Shown here: in pieces, positions 1 to 10,374 of the stretch
Numbering within the stretch: position 1 is the first letter of the stretch
How the letters are laid out: every line of letters begins with the position of its first letter
Assembly (NCBI GenBank): GCA_021018815.1
Contig: JAITYX010000120.1
Coordinates: forward strand, 620,001-684,000
DNA: 64,000 nucleotides
Direction of reading: 5' to 3'
Source of the DNA: Talinum fruticosum
Lineage: Eukaryota; Streptophyta; Magnoliopsida; Caryophyllales; Talinaceae
The notes under the pieces: model-generated
Database searches by the model: none
Told to the model about the DNA's origin: nothing
The model's input: only the letters and a program-made list of their open reading frames with translations
Translations under genes and position numbers: made by a program

Positions 1-1126
1 CCATTTCTTCTCTAACTCGGATAATCTATTGGTTAATTATCATGATTATATTATTATCCGTGTCTAACCTTGGACCAAAGTATTTTATACTTTGAGAACC
101 GAAGATGTTTTACTTTTGTAGGTTATTCAATCGAGGATATCTTTTCAAACTACAAAAGTAGCCTCGCTTGTAACGTCAAATCACCAGCAGATATAGCTTT
201 TCAACCTTCCTCGCTCCAGTCCCGTAAGATTGTGTCGAAGCCGTCTCGCTTCCATATCCGGAAAACTGGAAGGTCAAGCTTAACGATGGTTTTCACCACA
301 CTTTTCAAGACACAACCGATGGTTTTGGGACTTCCAAGAGAGTTGAACCGTTCTCCAACGTCCATATTTCAACGGATACTTTCCGAGTGACTCGAAAGCC
401 CTTATCAACGGTCACAGAGGACTCTCGGTCAGCAGATGAAGATAACGGCTACTCTACCTGGTTATCTATAAATAGAAGCCACTTCACAAGACTTGAAGAC
501 AACGGAACATATTGTCAATACACCAACTTGATCAAAGTTATTGTATTTACTTTCAATCTTCAACTTACAACTCCCACTCGTAATTCATTACTTTCGAGTT
601 GTAAGGTCTTGTACTCGATTACAAACACTTCTTACATTCTTTGTAAGGTCCCTTGACTAAGCTGTAAGGGTTAACTCAGCTTAGTTGTCCCTAGCTGTAA
701 GGGTTATCTCAGCTAGGAAGTACTAGATCAGATAAGGGAATTTCGAGTCTAGGAAAACTTGTATAGAGTTGTCTAAGGGAGCAACTCGGGTTCGATCAAG
801 TTCACGGTATTTTTGTGGACTCAAAATAGTGGATTTGACTTCGTGTCCGGATTGACACGGGCCGTGGTTTTCTCGCCCAGGAGGGTTTCCACGTAAAATC
901 TCTCGTGTTCACTTTCTCGAGTTCATTCTAGATTCGGACATCCTCGCTGAACGTGTTTACTCGATTCATTACATTCTCGAGTCCATTATTTTCTCGACCC
1001 CTTGCTTAGACTCGAATCCGTCTTTGCCTCTTCTCTCGTCAAAAGGTGTGCGCTTTTAGAGAGAATTTTTCATCACCCTATTCACCCCCTCTAGGGTGAC
1101 TCTAACTCTCCCCGAGCAAACCTTCA
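1..1126 (+). repeat. 5' LTR of copia A (truncated by window edge)
   Basis: Matches 9245-10374 almost base for base. It carries the promoter (TATA at 467-474), the CT-rich R/U5 region and the 3' terminus CTTCA at 1122-1126. Differences from the right LTR cluster at CAG, CTG, CCG and CGG trinucleotides. Short ORFs in this stretch (70-390, 387-656) have no retroelement domain and are treated as chance. Confidence 0.9.
467..474 (+). promoter_or_regulatory. LTR TATA box, copia A 5' LTR
   Basis: TATAAATA followed by GAAGCCA. The same motif is at 9713-9720 in the right LTR, and close variants occur in the other copia LTRs (32778, 41742 and 53184 on plus; about 58900 on minus). Transcription of the genomic RNA would start about 30 bp downstream. 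Confidence 0.7.
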
Positions 1127-1128
1127 AT

Positions 1129-1140
1129 TGGTATCGAGCC
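1129..1140 (+). other. Primer binding site, initiator Met-tRNA type
   Basis: TGGTATCGAGCC starts 2 bp after the LTR end. The common plant copia site is TGGTATCAGAGCC, so this copy lacks one base in the CAG context. The unrelated gypsy element at 11407 has the identical variant. Confidence 0.75.
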
Positions 1141-1185
1141 TAGCCTTTCGTAAAGGATCTAACAGTCCAAAGGTTTAAAGATCGG

Positions 1186-3030
1186 ATGGCTCGTAACACC
1201 GGAGAGTTCGACGAAGGTAGATCTTCCAACAGGCCACCAAAATTCAAAGGTTCAAATTTCGGTCACTGGAAGAAGCCGATGGAATGTTTCCTTATGGATC
1301 ACGACGAAGAAGTATGGGAAATCATACAACAAGGAAACTACATCCCAACGAAGACAGATGAATTCGAATCCTTCCAAAGACAAAGGCCGAGTTCACTCCA
1401 GACAGGCGAGAAGTTCGTAAAGAACTTCAAAGCCATGAACATCCTCATGTGCGCCATAAGCTCGGAAGAATATAATCGAGTCTCTCGCTCGTGACTCGCT
1501 AAAGAGGTGTGGGACACTCGGTCAACACCTACGAAGGTACAAGCCAGGTGAGACAAGCGAAGATCAGCCAAGTATCTTCACAAATATGAGCTTTTCAAAA
1601 TGGAGCCGAAGAGAACATTACTCGGATGTTCATACGCTTCACCGAGATCACCAACAATCTCAAATCTCCGGGAAAGAAAATCTCCCATGAAGAAATGTGC
1701 CGGAAAATTCTCGAAGCCTACCCAAGAAATGATGGGGTCCGAAGGTAACCGCCATAGAAGAGGCTCAGAACCTCTCACTCTTGAAGCCGGACGAGCTCAT
1801 TGGAAAGCTTCGACCCATGAGATACATCTCGGAAGAAGAAGATGCCGAGGGTACTTCCAAAAGGAATATCGCGCTTAAAGCCTCGTAATCCAAAGAAGCA
1901 AGTCCAAGCTCCTCCGACTCGTAAGATGATCCCATGGCACTCATTGCAAGAGGCTTCAAGAGAATGATGAAGCACAAAAGATGGGATAAAAGGCCAAAAG
2001 AAGAATTCTACAAAAAGGACAAGAGAGACAGAAAAGGTAAGTTTTCTTCACCCTCAAAGTTATCCTTGACTAAGAATACTCGGATGTTTTGAATGTGGCA
2101 AGCAAAGACCACATAGTCAAGGATTGTCCAAAACGAAGAAGGGACAGGAAGAAGAAAAAGGCCATGATGGCAACATGGAGTGACGAGGACTCATCTCGAA
2201 GACGACGAAGAATCGGATGACTCAAAGTGTCTAATGGCAATCACCGACTCGAAGCCGAAAAAGAGTCGACTCGCACTACGTACTCGTATAATGAGGAAAC
2301 CGATCCTCAAGAGGTAATAAATTATTTCCTCAAATTTTCCAAAGTTGATTTAGCTAAATACATCTTTACTTTGGAAGAAAAGTCCAATTCCGATTCTTTT
2401 CATTTCAAGGAACAACTGGAGTCAATCACTACCGAGAGCACCTTTTAAAAAATGAATTGGAAAAACCGAGACTCACACTCGGAGAACTCAAGACAAGTGC
2501 TCAAACTAATGAGACCGAGTCCGAGTTACTCGAAAAGAAAATGAGCAACTCGAAACAGAAGCTCATTGAGTCTCAAGATCTCGGTTTTAAAGTTTTCTCA
2601 AGGACGTAAGAACCTTGATATGCTCTTAGGATCACAATGTGTCTCATTTCGAAAAGAAGGTCTTGGTTTCAACAAAGAGGAAGAATCTAATTCTTACTCG
2701 AATTGTTCAAAAAGGATTCCGTAACCGTTAAGTTCAAAAAGGCCGAGCATGGTCCCATTCACAAAAATGAAAGGAGGACTAAACCTGGACCTATTTACAA
2801 AAAGAAACCATTTTCCTCTGTTTCAAAAGGAAAGGTTTTTAAAAGGAAAGAGACACGGACTCGGCTTCTCGAAAAGAAGGAGACTCGATTCGGACTAAAC
2901 CCAAAGTCATTCAAATCTGGGTTCCGAAGCACCTTCTTCCTCGTAAAAGGACCACAAGAAGGAATGTTACTGGGTTCGTTAGAGGAAGTGAGAAGGGTTA
3001 GATTTTCTCTGTTTTGCAGGTCACTCAGAA
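1186..3030 (+). pseudogene. gag: Copia A gag (frameshifted)
   Basis: The capsid-like protein that packages the element RNA. The ATG at 1186 opens a 102-codon frame starting MARNTGEFDEG, with the motif PPKFKGSNFGHWK (compare PPxFxGxNYxxWK in copia Gag). The reading then shifts frame several times. A CX2CX4HX4C zinc knuckle starts at 2085 (CFECGK) but is split by one extra base. After it comes a Glu/Lys-rich, probably coiled-coil segment around 2227-2448 (FLKFSKVDLAKYIFTLEEKS) that recurs in copia B and, inverted, at 42491-42727. A Lys-rich linker (2703-2990) leads into protease. Stops at 1494 and 2448 make this copy non-functional as read; some breaks fall at CNG sites and may be consensus errors. 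Confidence 0.75.
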
Positions 3031-4560
3031 AAGATCAAAAGGACACTGGTACCTGGACAGCGGATGTTCTCGACACATGTCGGTGACCAAGGACTCTTTT
3101 TCGAGCTGGAGTCATATAAAGGAGGAAAGGTGACCTTTGGTGATGACAAGAAGGGCAAGATAGTGGGCATTGGGAAGATTGGTAATGGAAACAATCTGGT
3201 GAGCCCAGTCTACCTTGTCAAAGGACTTAAGTACAACTTACTTAGCATCTCCCAGCTTTGTGACAAAGGTCAAGAGGTAAAATTCACTCAATCCAAGTGC
3301 TACATCACGGATGAGACCACCAAAGAGGTAAAGCTCTCAGGTAAGAGATCAGGTAATACCTACATCATTCCTCTTTCTGACCCAAGTCGAACTTATCCTG
3401 TTTAAAAGCATATCTTCAAGATGATTCTTGGATTTGGCATCGTAGATTAGGTCATATTAGCATGCATACTATCAAAAAGCTTGCATCTCTTGGTCTGGTT
3501 AGAGGATTACCTAACCGTGCGTTTGAGAAGGATAAAGTATGTGGAGCATGCACCAAAGGGAAACAAGTCAGATCTTCATTCAAATCTCTGAAGACAGTTT
3601 CCACATCCAACGTGCTTGAATTACTACACATGGACTTATGTGGTGAAATCCTCGTAAAGAGTCTCGGAGGTAAATCTTACATACTTGTTATTATTGATGA
3701 TTTTTCAAGATTTACCTGGGTGTGTTTTCTGAAGCATAAGAATGAGGCCTTCAAGGAATTCAGCAAGCTCTGTAGAAAGATTCAAGTTGAGTCTCGGACT
3801 CGGATTCAAAAGATTCGAACCGACCATGGAAGGGAGTTCGACTACTCGTAATTCTCGAGTTTTGTGACAAGAATGGAATTTCTCACAACTTCTCAAGCAC
3901 CCGTAACTCCTCAGCAGAATGGAGTAGTTGAGAGAAAGAACAGAACCCTTGAAGAAATAGCAAGGACGATGATGATTGAACACAACCCGCCTTACTATTT
4001 CTGGCGTAGGCAAGTAAACACAGCCTAACTACACTCTCAATCGTTGCCTCATCGGACCCATTCTCAAGAAAACACCTTATGAGCTCTACAAAGGAAGGAA
4101 GCCAAATATTTCCTATTTCAGCATCTTTCGGTGTAAGTGCTTTGTCCACAACAACGGTAAGGATCATCCGACCAAGTTTGATGCTCGGTCGACGAAGGAA
4201 TTTTTCTAGGTTACTCTTCTCATAGCAAAGCTTATCGTATATTCAACAAGAGAACTAACAAAGTGGAAGAAAGTATCCACGTAGTGTTTGATGAGCTTGA
4301 ACAGGGAAAACCAAGTGAATCTTCATACTCGAACCGAAGCTTAGAAAGGATGATGACGAAGATGAGTCTATAAAGACTCGAAGGAGACCACTCGTAACGA
4401 GGAAGCTCGTAATGAGACAACTCTAGAGGTCGCTCGTAACGAACAAGTCAATGAAGAGGATCACTCGTAACAAGCTTCGAAGATCAAGCAATTCAACCCA
4501 CAAACCTGGTGAATCAAAGAACTGGTAAAGCATTCAAATTTACTTCCAGTCATCCCCAAG
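3031..4560 (+). pseudogene. pol: Copia A protease and integrase
   Basis: The protease active site WYLDSGCSRHM lies at about 3047-3080, in a different frame from the following 113-codon ORF (3064-3405), which continues into the conserved VYLVKGLKYNLLSISQLCDKG. The integrase zinc finger follows: WHRRLGH at 3436, then CGAC near 3541. The catalytic core shows HMDL (first Asp, about 3630), GGKSYILVIIDDFSRFTW (3667 on), IRTDHGREFD (second Asp, about 3815) and GVVERKNRTLEEIARTM (Glu, about 3920). The function is cutting host DNA and joining the element cDNA. A frameshift after 3851 and further stops break the protein. The residues fit a Sirevirus-like copia integrase. Confidence 0.85.
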
Positions 4561-6183
4561 AAAACATTATTTCTGATATCAACAAGTGGGGTAAGAACTC
4601 GTTCTTCTCTTCATAATCTATGTGCATTCACCGCATTCATTTCACTAATCGAACCCAAAAATGCACTAGAAGCCCTTAATGAACCCGAATGGGTAGAGGC
4701 CATGCAAGAAGAGCTGAATCAATTCGAGAGAAACCAAGTCCGGACTCCGACCAACCGACCTTCCGACCACCCAGCTTATAGGAACCAAATGGGTTTTCAA
4801 AAACAAACTGGATGAGGGTGGAGTAGTAGTCGAAACAAGGCTAGACTTGTAGCTCAGTGGTTACAATCAAGAAGAAGGAATTGATTGTGGGGAAACCTTT
4901 GCACCAAGTAGCTAGAATTGAAGCCATTAGAATACTCGTTGGCATTTGCATCCCGCATGCATATTAAATTATATCAAATGGATGTTAAGTGTGCCTTTCT
5001 CAATGGTTTTATTGAAGAAGAGGTCTATGTTGAGCAGACCTCCCGGTTTTGAAAACTCGAATTTCCAAATCATGTTTTCAAACTCCAAAAGGCTCTCTAT
5101 GGTCTTAAGCAAGCCCCTAGAGCTTGGTATGAAAGACTCGAGCAGCCTTCCCGGTTCAAAATGATTTCAAAAGAGGTCAGATCGACAAGACTCTATTCAT
5201 AAAGACCAAAGGGAAAGATTTTCTCATTGTTCAAATATATGTAGATGATATTATTTTCGGTGCTACTAATGAATTTCTCGTGCCGAGAATTTTCTGAGTT
5301 GATGAGTCAAGAGTTCCAAATGAGCATGATGGGAGAACTCAATTTCTTCCTTGGACTGCAAATCAAACAAGACAAAGATGGAATCTTTGTTCATCAATCA
5401 AAGTACACCAAGGAACTGCTGAAGAAATATAAACTTCAAGATGCAAAGCACGCATCTACTCCTATGAGCAAGCAGATAAAACTCGACTCGGAAGAGACAG
5501 GTAAAGCAAGAGATCGAAACTCTATCGAGGTATGATTGGATCACCGCTATATCTTACTTCAAGCAGTGCGAGATATAATGTTCGAGTGTTTGTTTATGTG
5601 CACGATTTCAAGCTAATCCAAAGGAATCACATCTCACTGCGGTGAAGAGAATATTCGGATATCTTGCAGGCACTCAAAATCTAGGACTATGGTACTCCGG
5701 AGACTCGTAACCGAGTCCGACCGGGTACTCGGACGCAGACTCACGCAGGATACAAAGTTGATCGAAAGAGCATATCCGGAGCTTGCCAGCTTCGGGTCAA
5801 TCCCTAATATCCTCGGCACTCAAAGAAGCAAAACTCAGTAGCTCTATCAATCGCAGTAAGCTGAATATATTGCCGCTGGAGCTTGTTGCGCTCGCATTCT
5901 CTCGGATAAAACAACACTTGAAGGATCTTGGACTAACTCTCAACTCTGTCCCAATCAAGTGTGACAATCAAAGCGCAATCAGCATCACTAAGAATCCCGT
6001 CCAAAGACTCAAAAACAAAGCATATTGAAGTCGGTATCATTTCTTACGCGATCACTCGTAAAAGGGCGACATTACACTTGAATTCATTCCTACTAATCTT
6101 CAATTAGCTGATATCTTTACTAAGCCTCTTGGTGAAGATCAATTCTGTTTTATTCTGAATGAGCTTGGTATGTTAAATGCTTA
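4561..6183 (+). pseudogene. pol: Copia A reverse transcriptase and RNase H
   Basis: Reverse transcriptase begins with the conserved EPEWVEAMQEELNQFERN at about 4680. It continues through MDVKCAFLNG (4980) and the catalytic YVDD at 5238-5249, then ELNFFLGLQIKQDKDGIF (about 5335) and KYKLQDAKHASTPM. RNase H runs from about 5640 with GTQNLGLWYS, then a region reading VPIKCDNQSAISITKNPV at about 5950 and a conserved end close to the stop at 6181-6183. The order RT then RNase H at the end of pol is typical of copia. Frameshifts occur near 4790, 5170, 5530 and 5710, several at ACTCG strings. Confidence 0.85.
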
Positions 6184-6329
6184 GTTTCGCGTTATGATTC
6201 TTGCATTTTTCTCGTGCTATGTGCTTTAGTTGTCAATAACCATTGGTTCAGCTTGATCATGTGATACTCGGGCTAATAGTTATTTCGTGTTTCGAGTCAC
6301 TCGAAACTTTTCCGAGTCAAACTCGGATG

Positions 6330-6815
6330 TAGAGAAAATTGGACGTCAAATTTTCTCAAGCTATCTCTAGAACAATGGAGAGTTTCGGATTATAATTTCA
6401 AACTCTTTTTCTCTCTCTTTCTCGAGCGCCGCGATCGGATCTTAACCGCAGATTTCAAACCATTGTTATCTCAACCGTTGAAGAAGAACTGTCACACCGG
6501 CATTAATGATCGATGGACGGGTGAGACGGAACGGAGTTACTTAACGGATAGTGAACGGGCGCGCGTATTCTTTATAAATAATGTCTATTCATCTTCCTCT
6601 CGGTATTCTCAAACTCCTTCCCTCTCAAACGAAAACCCTCTCGCGGAACTTTTCTACGTGAACAAGTGTTCCCTTGATCGTCCGCAAGCGTTGAAGAAGC
6701 TCTCTCTCTCTCGTAAGTTTTCGATCGCTTCTCTTCTCATTTTTCGTTTTCTTCTCTTCTACACCTCCATCTCTTTCTCTTTCTTTCGAAAAGTTTCATC
6801 TTTTCATCTCTCACA
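6330..6815 (+). promoter_or_regulatory. Spacer with putative internal promoter of ORF3, copia A
   Basis: The interval between the pol stop and ORF3 holds a block (about 6335-6375) shared with the four other copia copies: GGACGTCAAATTTTCTCAAG and then a TCTCTAGAACAATGGAG variant. A CT-rich run (6408-6425), a TATA box TATAAATA at 6573-6580 and a CT-rich leader with several CTCTCTC runs follow, up to the ATG at 6816. Nothing in the spacer codes for a recognisable protein (the 6463-6891 ORF overlaps ORF3 out of frame). The conserved order suggests a promoter that drives a separate ORF3 transcript; this is inference. Confidence 0.55.
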
Positions 6816-8416
6816 ATGCCTAAAAGAGGAAACCACCCCGACTTTCAGTGTTTCTTCATCCTCCAAAAAGCCCCGCACCAACAAGCCGTAAAGCTCAACC
6901 CCTCAAAACCCATTGTCACCCAAAGATCTTGCGCTGGACGACAAGTTCTTCCCAACAACCAAATTTTCTTGGTTGCCCAACATCCAAACCACAGGAGTCT
7001 ACCATTTCTTGTGTTTCAGCGAGTTCATCTATCCCGAACTCGTTTCGAGTTTTATACTCACCTCTCTCACTCGAAAATGTTCTAACCTCTAGGGTTCGTA
7101 ACGTTACCGTTCAGTATCAACACCTCCCTCCTTCACAGATCTGTTCAAAGTTTCTTCTCTCTTCTTGAATAGCAACCCTATCCCCTTCACCGAAGTCGCC
7201 GACGACTTCTTTGAAAAATACGCTAAAGAATTCCCCGGGTCCGGAAAGAACTTTTCGTGACTCGCTGAAGTCGAAGCCAGGCTTCGTGTTTCCTCGCCGA
7301 TGAGAACCTTCTTCTCTCAAGCATTCTAGCAAGGAGAACCCCAACTCCAAGCACCTCAAAGCTCTCTTCGATATCCCGGAGGGATACGAAGTCGACCTCT
7401 TCCCCTCCATCATTGAGCAAATGGCCGCTGTGCCACTCAACTTCAAACTAAGAAGAACACCTCCCTTCCTTTCGGTGCTCTTCTCACCCTTGTCTTCAAA
7501 CAATTCCAAGTTCCTCTTCCTCTCGACCCTAACGCGGTGTCCGAGGCGGCCATTGTGGTCGGCAAGAAGGAACTCCAGGGGTACGGATACCAGGAAACTA
7601 ACCCTGGTGTCCGGGTTCACAACTCGGAGCCGAGGCCTCCTTCTCCACCTCGTACTCGAAATCAACCCCTCTCCCTCTTCCCTCTTCACCTGGTGGTGCC
7701 TCCACCTCCGGTGCTTCCAAAACTCTCTCTCGCCCTTTTGTCCCCTCGTCTTCATGGACAAGATCACCTCTGTGTCTTCCGATTTCGGAGACATGCTCGG
7801 AGGTTTCAAATCTGTCCTTCGTGGTCCGACCATTAACCAAAAGACCGGTCGAGTCCCAAATCCGAGAGCAAGCAGTCTCTCGTTCTTGAGATGAGAGAGC
7901 TGGTTAAGGAGCGAAAAGAGCCGGCTGAGCTCCTCGAGAGAGACGGTCCAAGGCGGCTCGAGACCCGAAGACTCGGACCCATCCGAGGCGTCTTCGAGCC
8001 CAGGCCCGACCTCCTCGGAGAGCGAGGAAGCCGAGGAAGCAGAGGAAGAAGCGTAAGATGCAGCGGCGGACGCCGAGGAACCCGCAGCTGAGGCAGCTCC
8101 TTCCGGCAAAGGGAAGAGGAGGCCGTGGCAACCGCCGAGGGACAGCCTGCTCCCCAAGCTCAAATCGCTGTACTCAGCTCGAGCACTGGTCTCGAGTGGG
8201 TCGAAGATCTCGCTCCTCCGACGAGTCGCCAGAGCAGCCCCTCCCGCCCCCGAGGTCCCAAGGGTAGAACCCTCGATCCGCTTTCTCCGGTCGGCCACTC
8301 GAGCCGAGCCCTCGCGAATTGTTCCGGTTCTCCCTTCGCCGCGCTCAAGCACATCGTCAAGATCTTATCAGCGCCGGCGCACCTCCGCCTCCACTCACAA
8401 ATCCCCTCCTCCCTAG
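6816..8416 (+). pseudogene. Copia A ORF3: extra post-pol protein
   Basis: ATG at 6816 gives MPKRGNHPDF. In shifting frames the sequence shows a KFFPTTKFSWL-like segment (about 6940), IYPELVSSF (about 7030), NPIPFTEVADDFFEKYAKE (about 7175) and PLPLDPNAVSEAAIVVGKKE (about 7515). An acidic run ESEEAEEAEEEA (about 8015-8055) and a basic tail ending RSSTSSRSYQRRRTSAS before TAG at 8414 close the protein. The same motifs occur in the ORF3 copies at 31664, 46354, 60187 (minus) and 63730. The central part resembles the plant family annotated as putative plant transposon protein (EFYxxL type); I could not search to confirm. I see no signal peptide or membrane span, so an envelope role is not supported. 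The antisense 411-codon ORF (7117-8352) is a shadow. Confidence 0.65.
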
Positions 8417-8839
8417 TTGGAGCCATGCACTCGCGTCACGATTCCTCGTGCCTCCGCAATTTCGTTTTTCAAAATTTTCTTTTTGTCCGACAACTTATGT
8501 GTATTACTTGCACTTTTCTCCCTTCTTTTTGTTTCTTGTTTTTGCTGAAAGGCAAGGGGGAGAAATGTAGTCGAAACCGGTTGTCTTGTCTAGGGGAGTT
8601 CTTTCCGCCCTTGTAATATTTTTTTAAATGAACTCGAATGCATTTCCTTATTAATTTATGAGTTCTTTATTTTCTCGAGTTAATGAGTTCAAGCATACTT
8701 TATTTTGCTCGATATAGTATACGTTGCTCCGATTCATTCAATATTGTCTTACTTTTACTCACACTACTCGGAATCATTCTATTTCCCTCTAACAAAGTTT
8801 CGTTTAAGTATGGAATGCCTTTCATCAAAAAGGGGAGAT
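8417..8839 (+). other. 3' untranslated part of copia A with two polypurine tracts
   Basis: AT-rich sequence without a gene. A first purine run AAAGGCAAGGGGGAGAAA lies near 8549-8566. The tract that primes plus-strand DNA, AAAAAGGGGAGAT, ends at 8839 directly before the LTR. Doubled or multiple polypurine tracts are a known Sirevirus trait. Confidence 0.65.
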
Positions 8840-10374
8840 TGAAGACTCGGACATCGATCTATATCTTTCTCGAGTCATGTAAAAGGAATCAGGTATAACG
8901 ATGTCATTCATACGAGTGTTTTGATTCCAAGGCATTCTCTCGTGTCTTAGAAACTTACTTGAGTGAAATAGTATCTTTTCTATGCGTTTCGGCCTTCACT
9001 TATCTATTTAATCGCTTTCGCTTAGTGACTCGTAAAACCGGTTCTTTATTCCGAGTCCACTCTCACTCGGAATCCGACTTGTGATTATTTACTCTACTGT
9101 TTGCAAAGTCAGCATTCGTAGTTCTTTTCGTGCTTAGTCTACATCAAGTATTTCCCACTCGATATTCATTATGGAACTTGATTCTTTGCTTCAGACTAAG
9201 TCATATGGAATTCCGAGTATCATAGATATTAGACTCGTAAAGTTCCATTTCTTCTCTAACTCGGATAATCTATTGGTTAATTATCATGATTATATTATTA
9301 TCTCGTGTCTAACCTTGGACCAAAGTATTTTATACTTTGAGAACCGAAGATGTTTTACTTTTGTAGGTTATTCAATCGAGGATATCTTTTCAAACTACAA
9401 AAGTAGCCGGCTCGTAACGTCAAATCACCAGCGAGATATAGCTTTTCAACCTTCCCCGCTCCGAGTCCCGTAAGATTGTGTCGAAGCCGTCCGCTTCCAT
9501 ATCCGGAAAACTGGAAGGTCAAGCTTAACGATGGTTTTCACCACACTTTTCAAGACACAACCGATGGTTTTGGGACTTCCAAGAGAGTTGAACCGTTCTC
9601 CAACGTCCATATTTCAACGGATACTTTCCGAGTGACTCGAAAGCCCTTATCAACGGTCACAGAGGACTCTCGGTCAGCGAGATGAAGATAACGGCTACTC
9701 TACCCGGTTATCTATAAATAGAAGCCACTTCACAAGACTTGAAGACAACTGAACATATTGTCAATACACCAACTTGATCAAAGTTATTGTATTTACTTTC
9801 AATCTTCAACTTACAACTCCCACTCTGTAATTCATTACTTTCCGAGTTGTAAGGTCTTGTACTCGCTACAAACACTTCTTACATTCTTTGTAAGGTCCCT
9901 TGACTAAGCCGTAAGGGTTAACTCAGCTTAGTTGTCCCTAGCTGTAAGGGTTATCTCAGCTAGGAAGTACTAGATCGGATAAGGGAATTTCCGAGTCTAG
10001 GAAAACTTGTATAGAGTTGTCTAAGGGAGCAACTCGGGTTCGATCAAGTTCACGGTATTTTTGTGGACTCAAAATAGTGGATTTGACTTCGTGTCCGGAT
10101 TGACACGGGCCGTGGTTTTCTCGCCCCAGGAGGGTTTCCACGTAAAATCTCTCGTGTTCACTTTCCGAGTTCATTCTAGATTCGGACATCCCCGCTGAAT
10201 GTGTTTACTCCGATTCATTACATTCCGAGTCCATTATTTTCCGACCCCTTGCTTAGACTCGGAATCTGTCTTTGCCTCTTCTCTCGTCAAAAGGTGTGCG
10301 CTTTTAGAGAGAATTTTTCATCACCCTATTCACCCCCTCTAGGGTGACTCTAACTCTCCCCGAGCAAACCTTCA
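8840..10374 (+). repeat. 3' LTR of copia A
   Basis: Full LTR of about 1535 bp with TGAAG at 8840 and CTTCA at 10370-10374. It repeats 1-1126 from 9245 onward and has a TATA box at 9713-9720. The next base (10375) resumes the gypsy LTR sequence found at 18640, which fixes the boundary precisely. Confidence 0.9.

Larger units (their letters stand above)
1..10374 (+). mobile_element. Copia A: Ty1/copia retrotransposon, Sirevirus-like, left end outside the window
   Basis: Two long direct repeats (1-1126 and 8840-10374) flank a region in the copia order gag, protease, integrase, reverse transcriptase, RNase H. A primer binding site follows the left LTR and a polypurine tract precedes the right one. 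The LTR ends are TGAAG and CTTCA. About 400 bp of the left LTR lies before base 1. An additional ORF of about 1.6 kb between pol and the 3' LTR, plus more than one polypurine tract, are traits known from Sireviruses, so that lineage is inferred. The element sits inside the left LTR of a gypsy element: the sequence after its right end (10375 on) matches 18640 on. The LTRs are nearly identical outside C-N-G sites, which suggests a young insertion. Confidence 0.85.

Noticed and set aside
7117..8352. 411-codon minus-strand ORF
   Set aside because: It lies antisense to copia A ORF3 in its GC-rich part. Its Ser/Ala/Glu-rich text mirrors the sense acidic and basic regions, and no domain or upstream signal supports it.
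6816..8416. Retroviral envelope gene
   Set aside because: Position fits the env-like ORF of some Sireviruses, but I see no signal peptide, membrane span or glycoprotein pattern.
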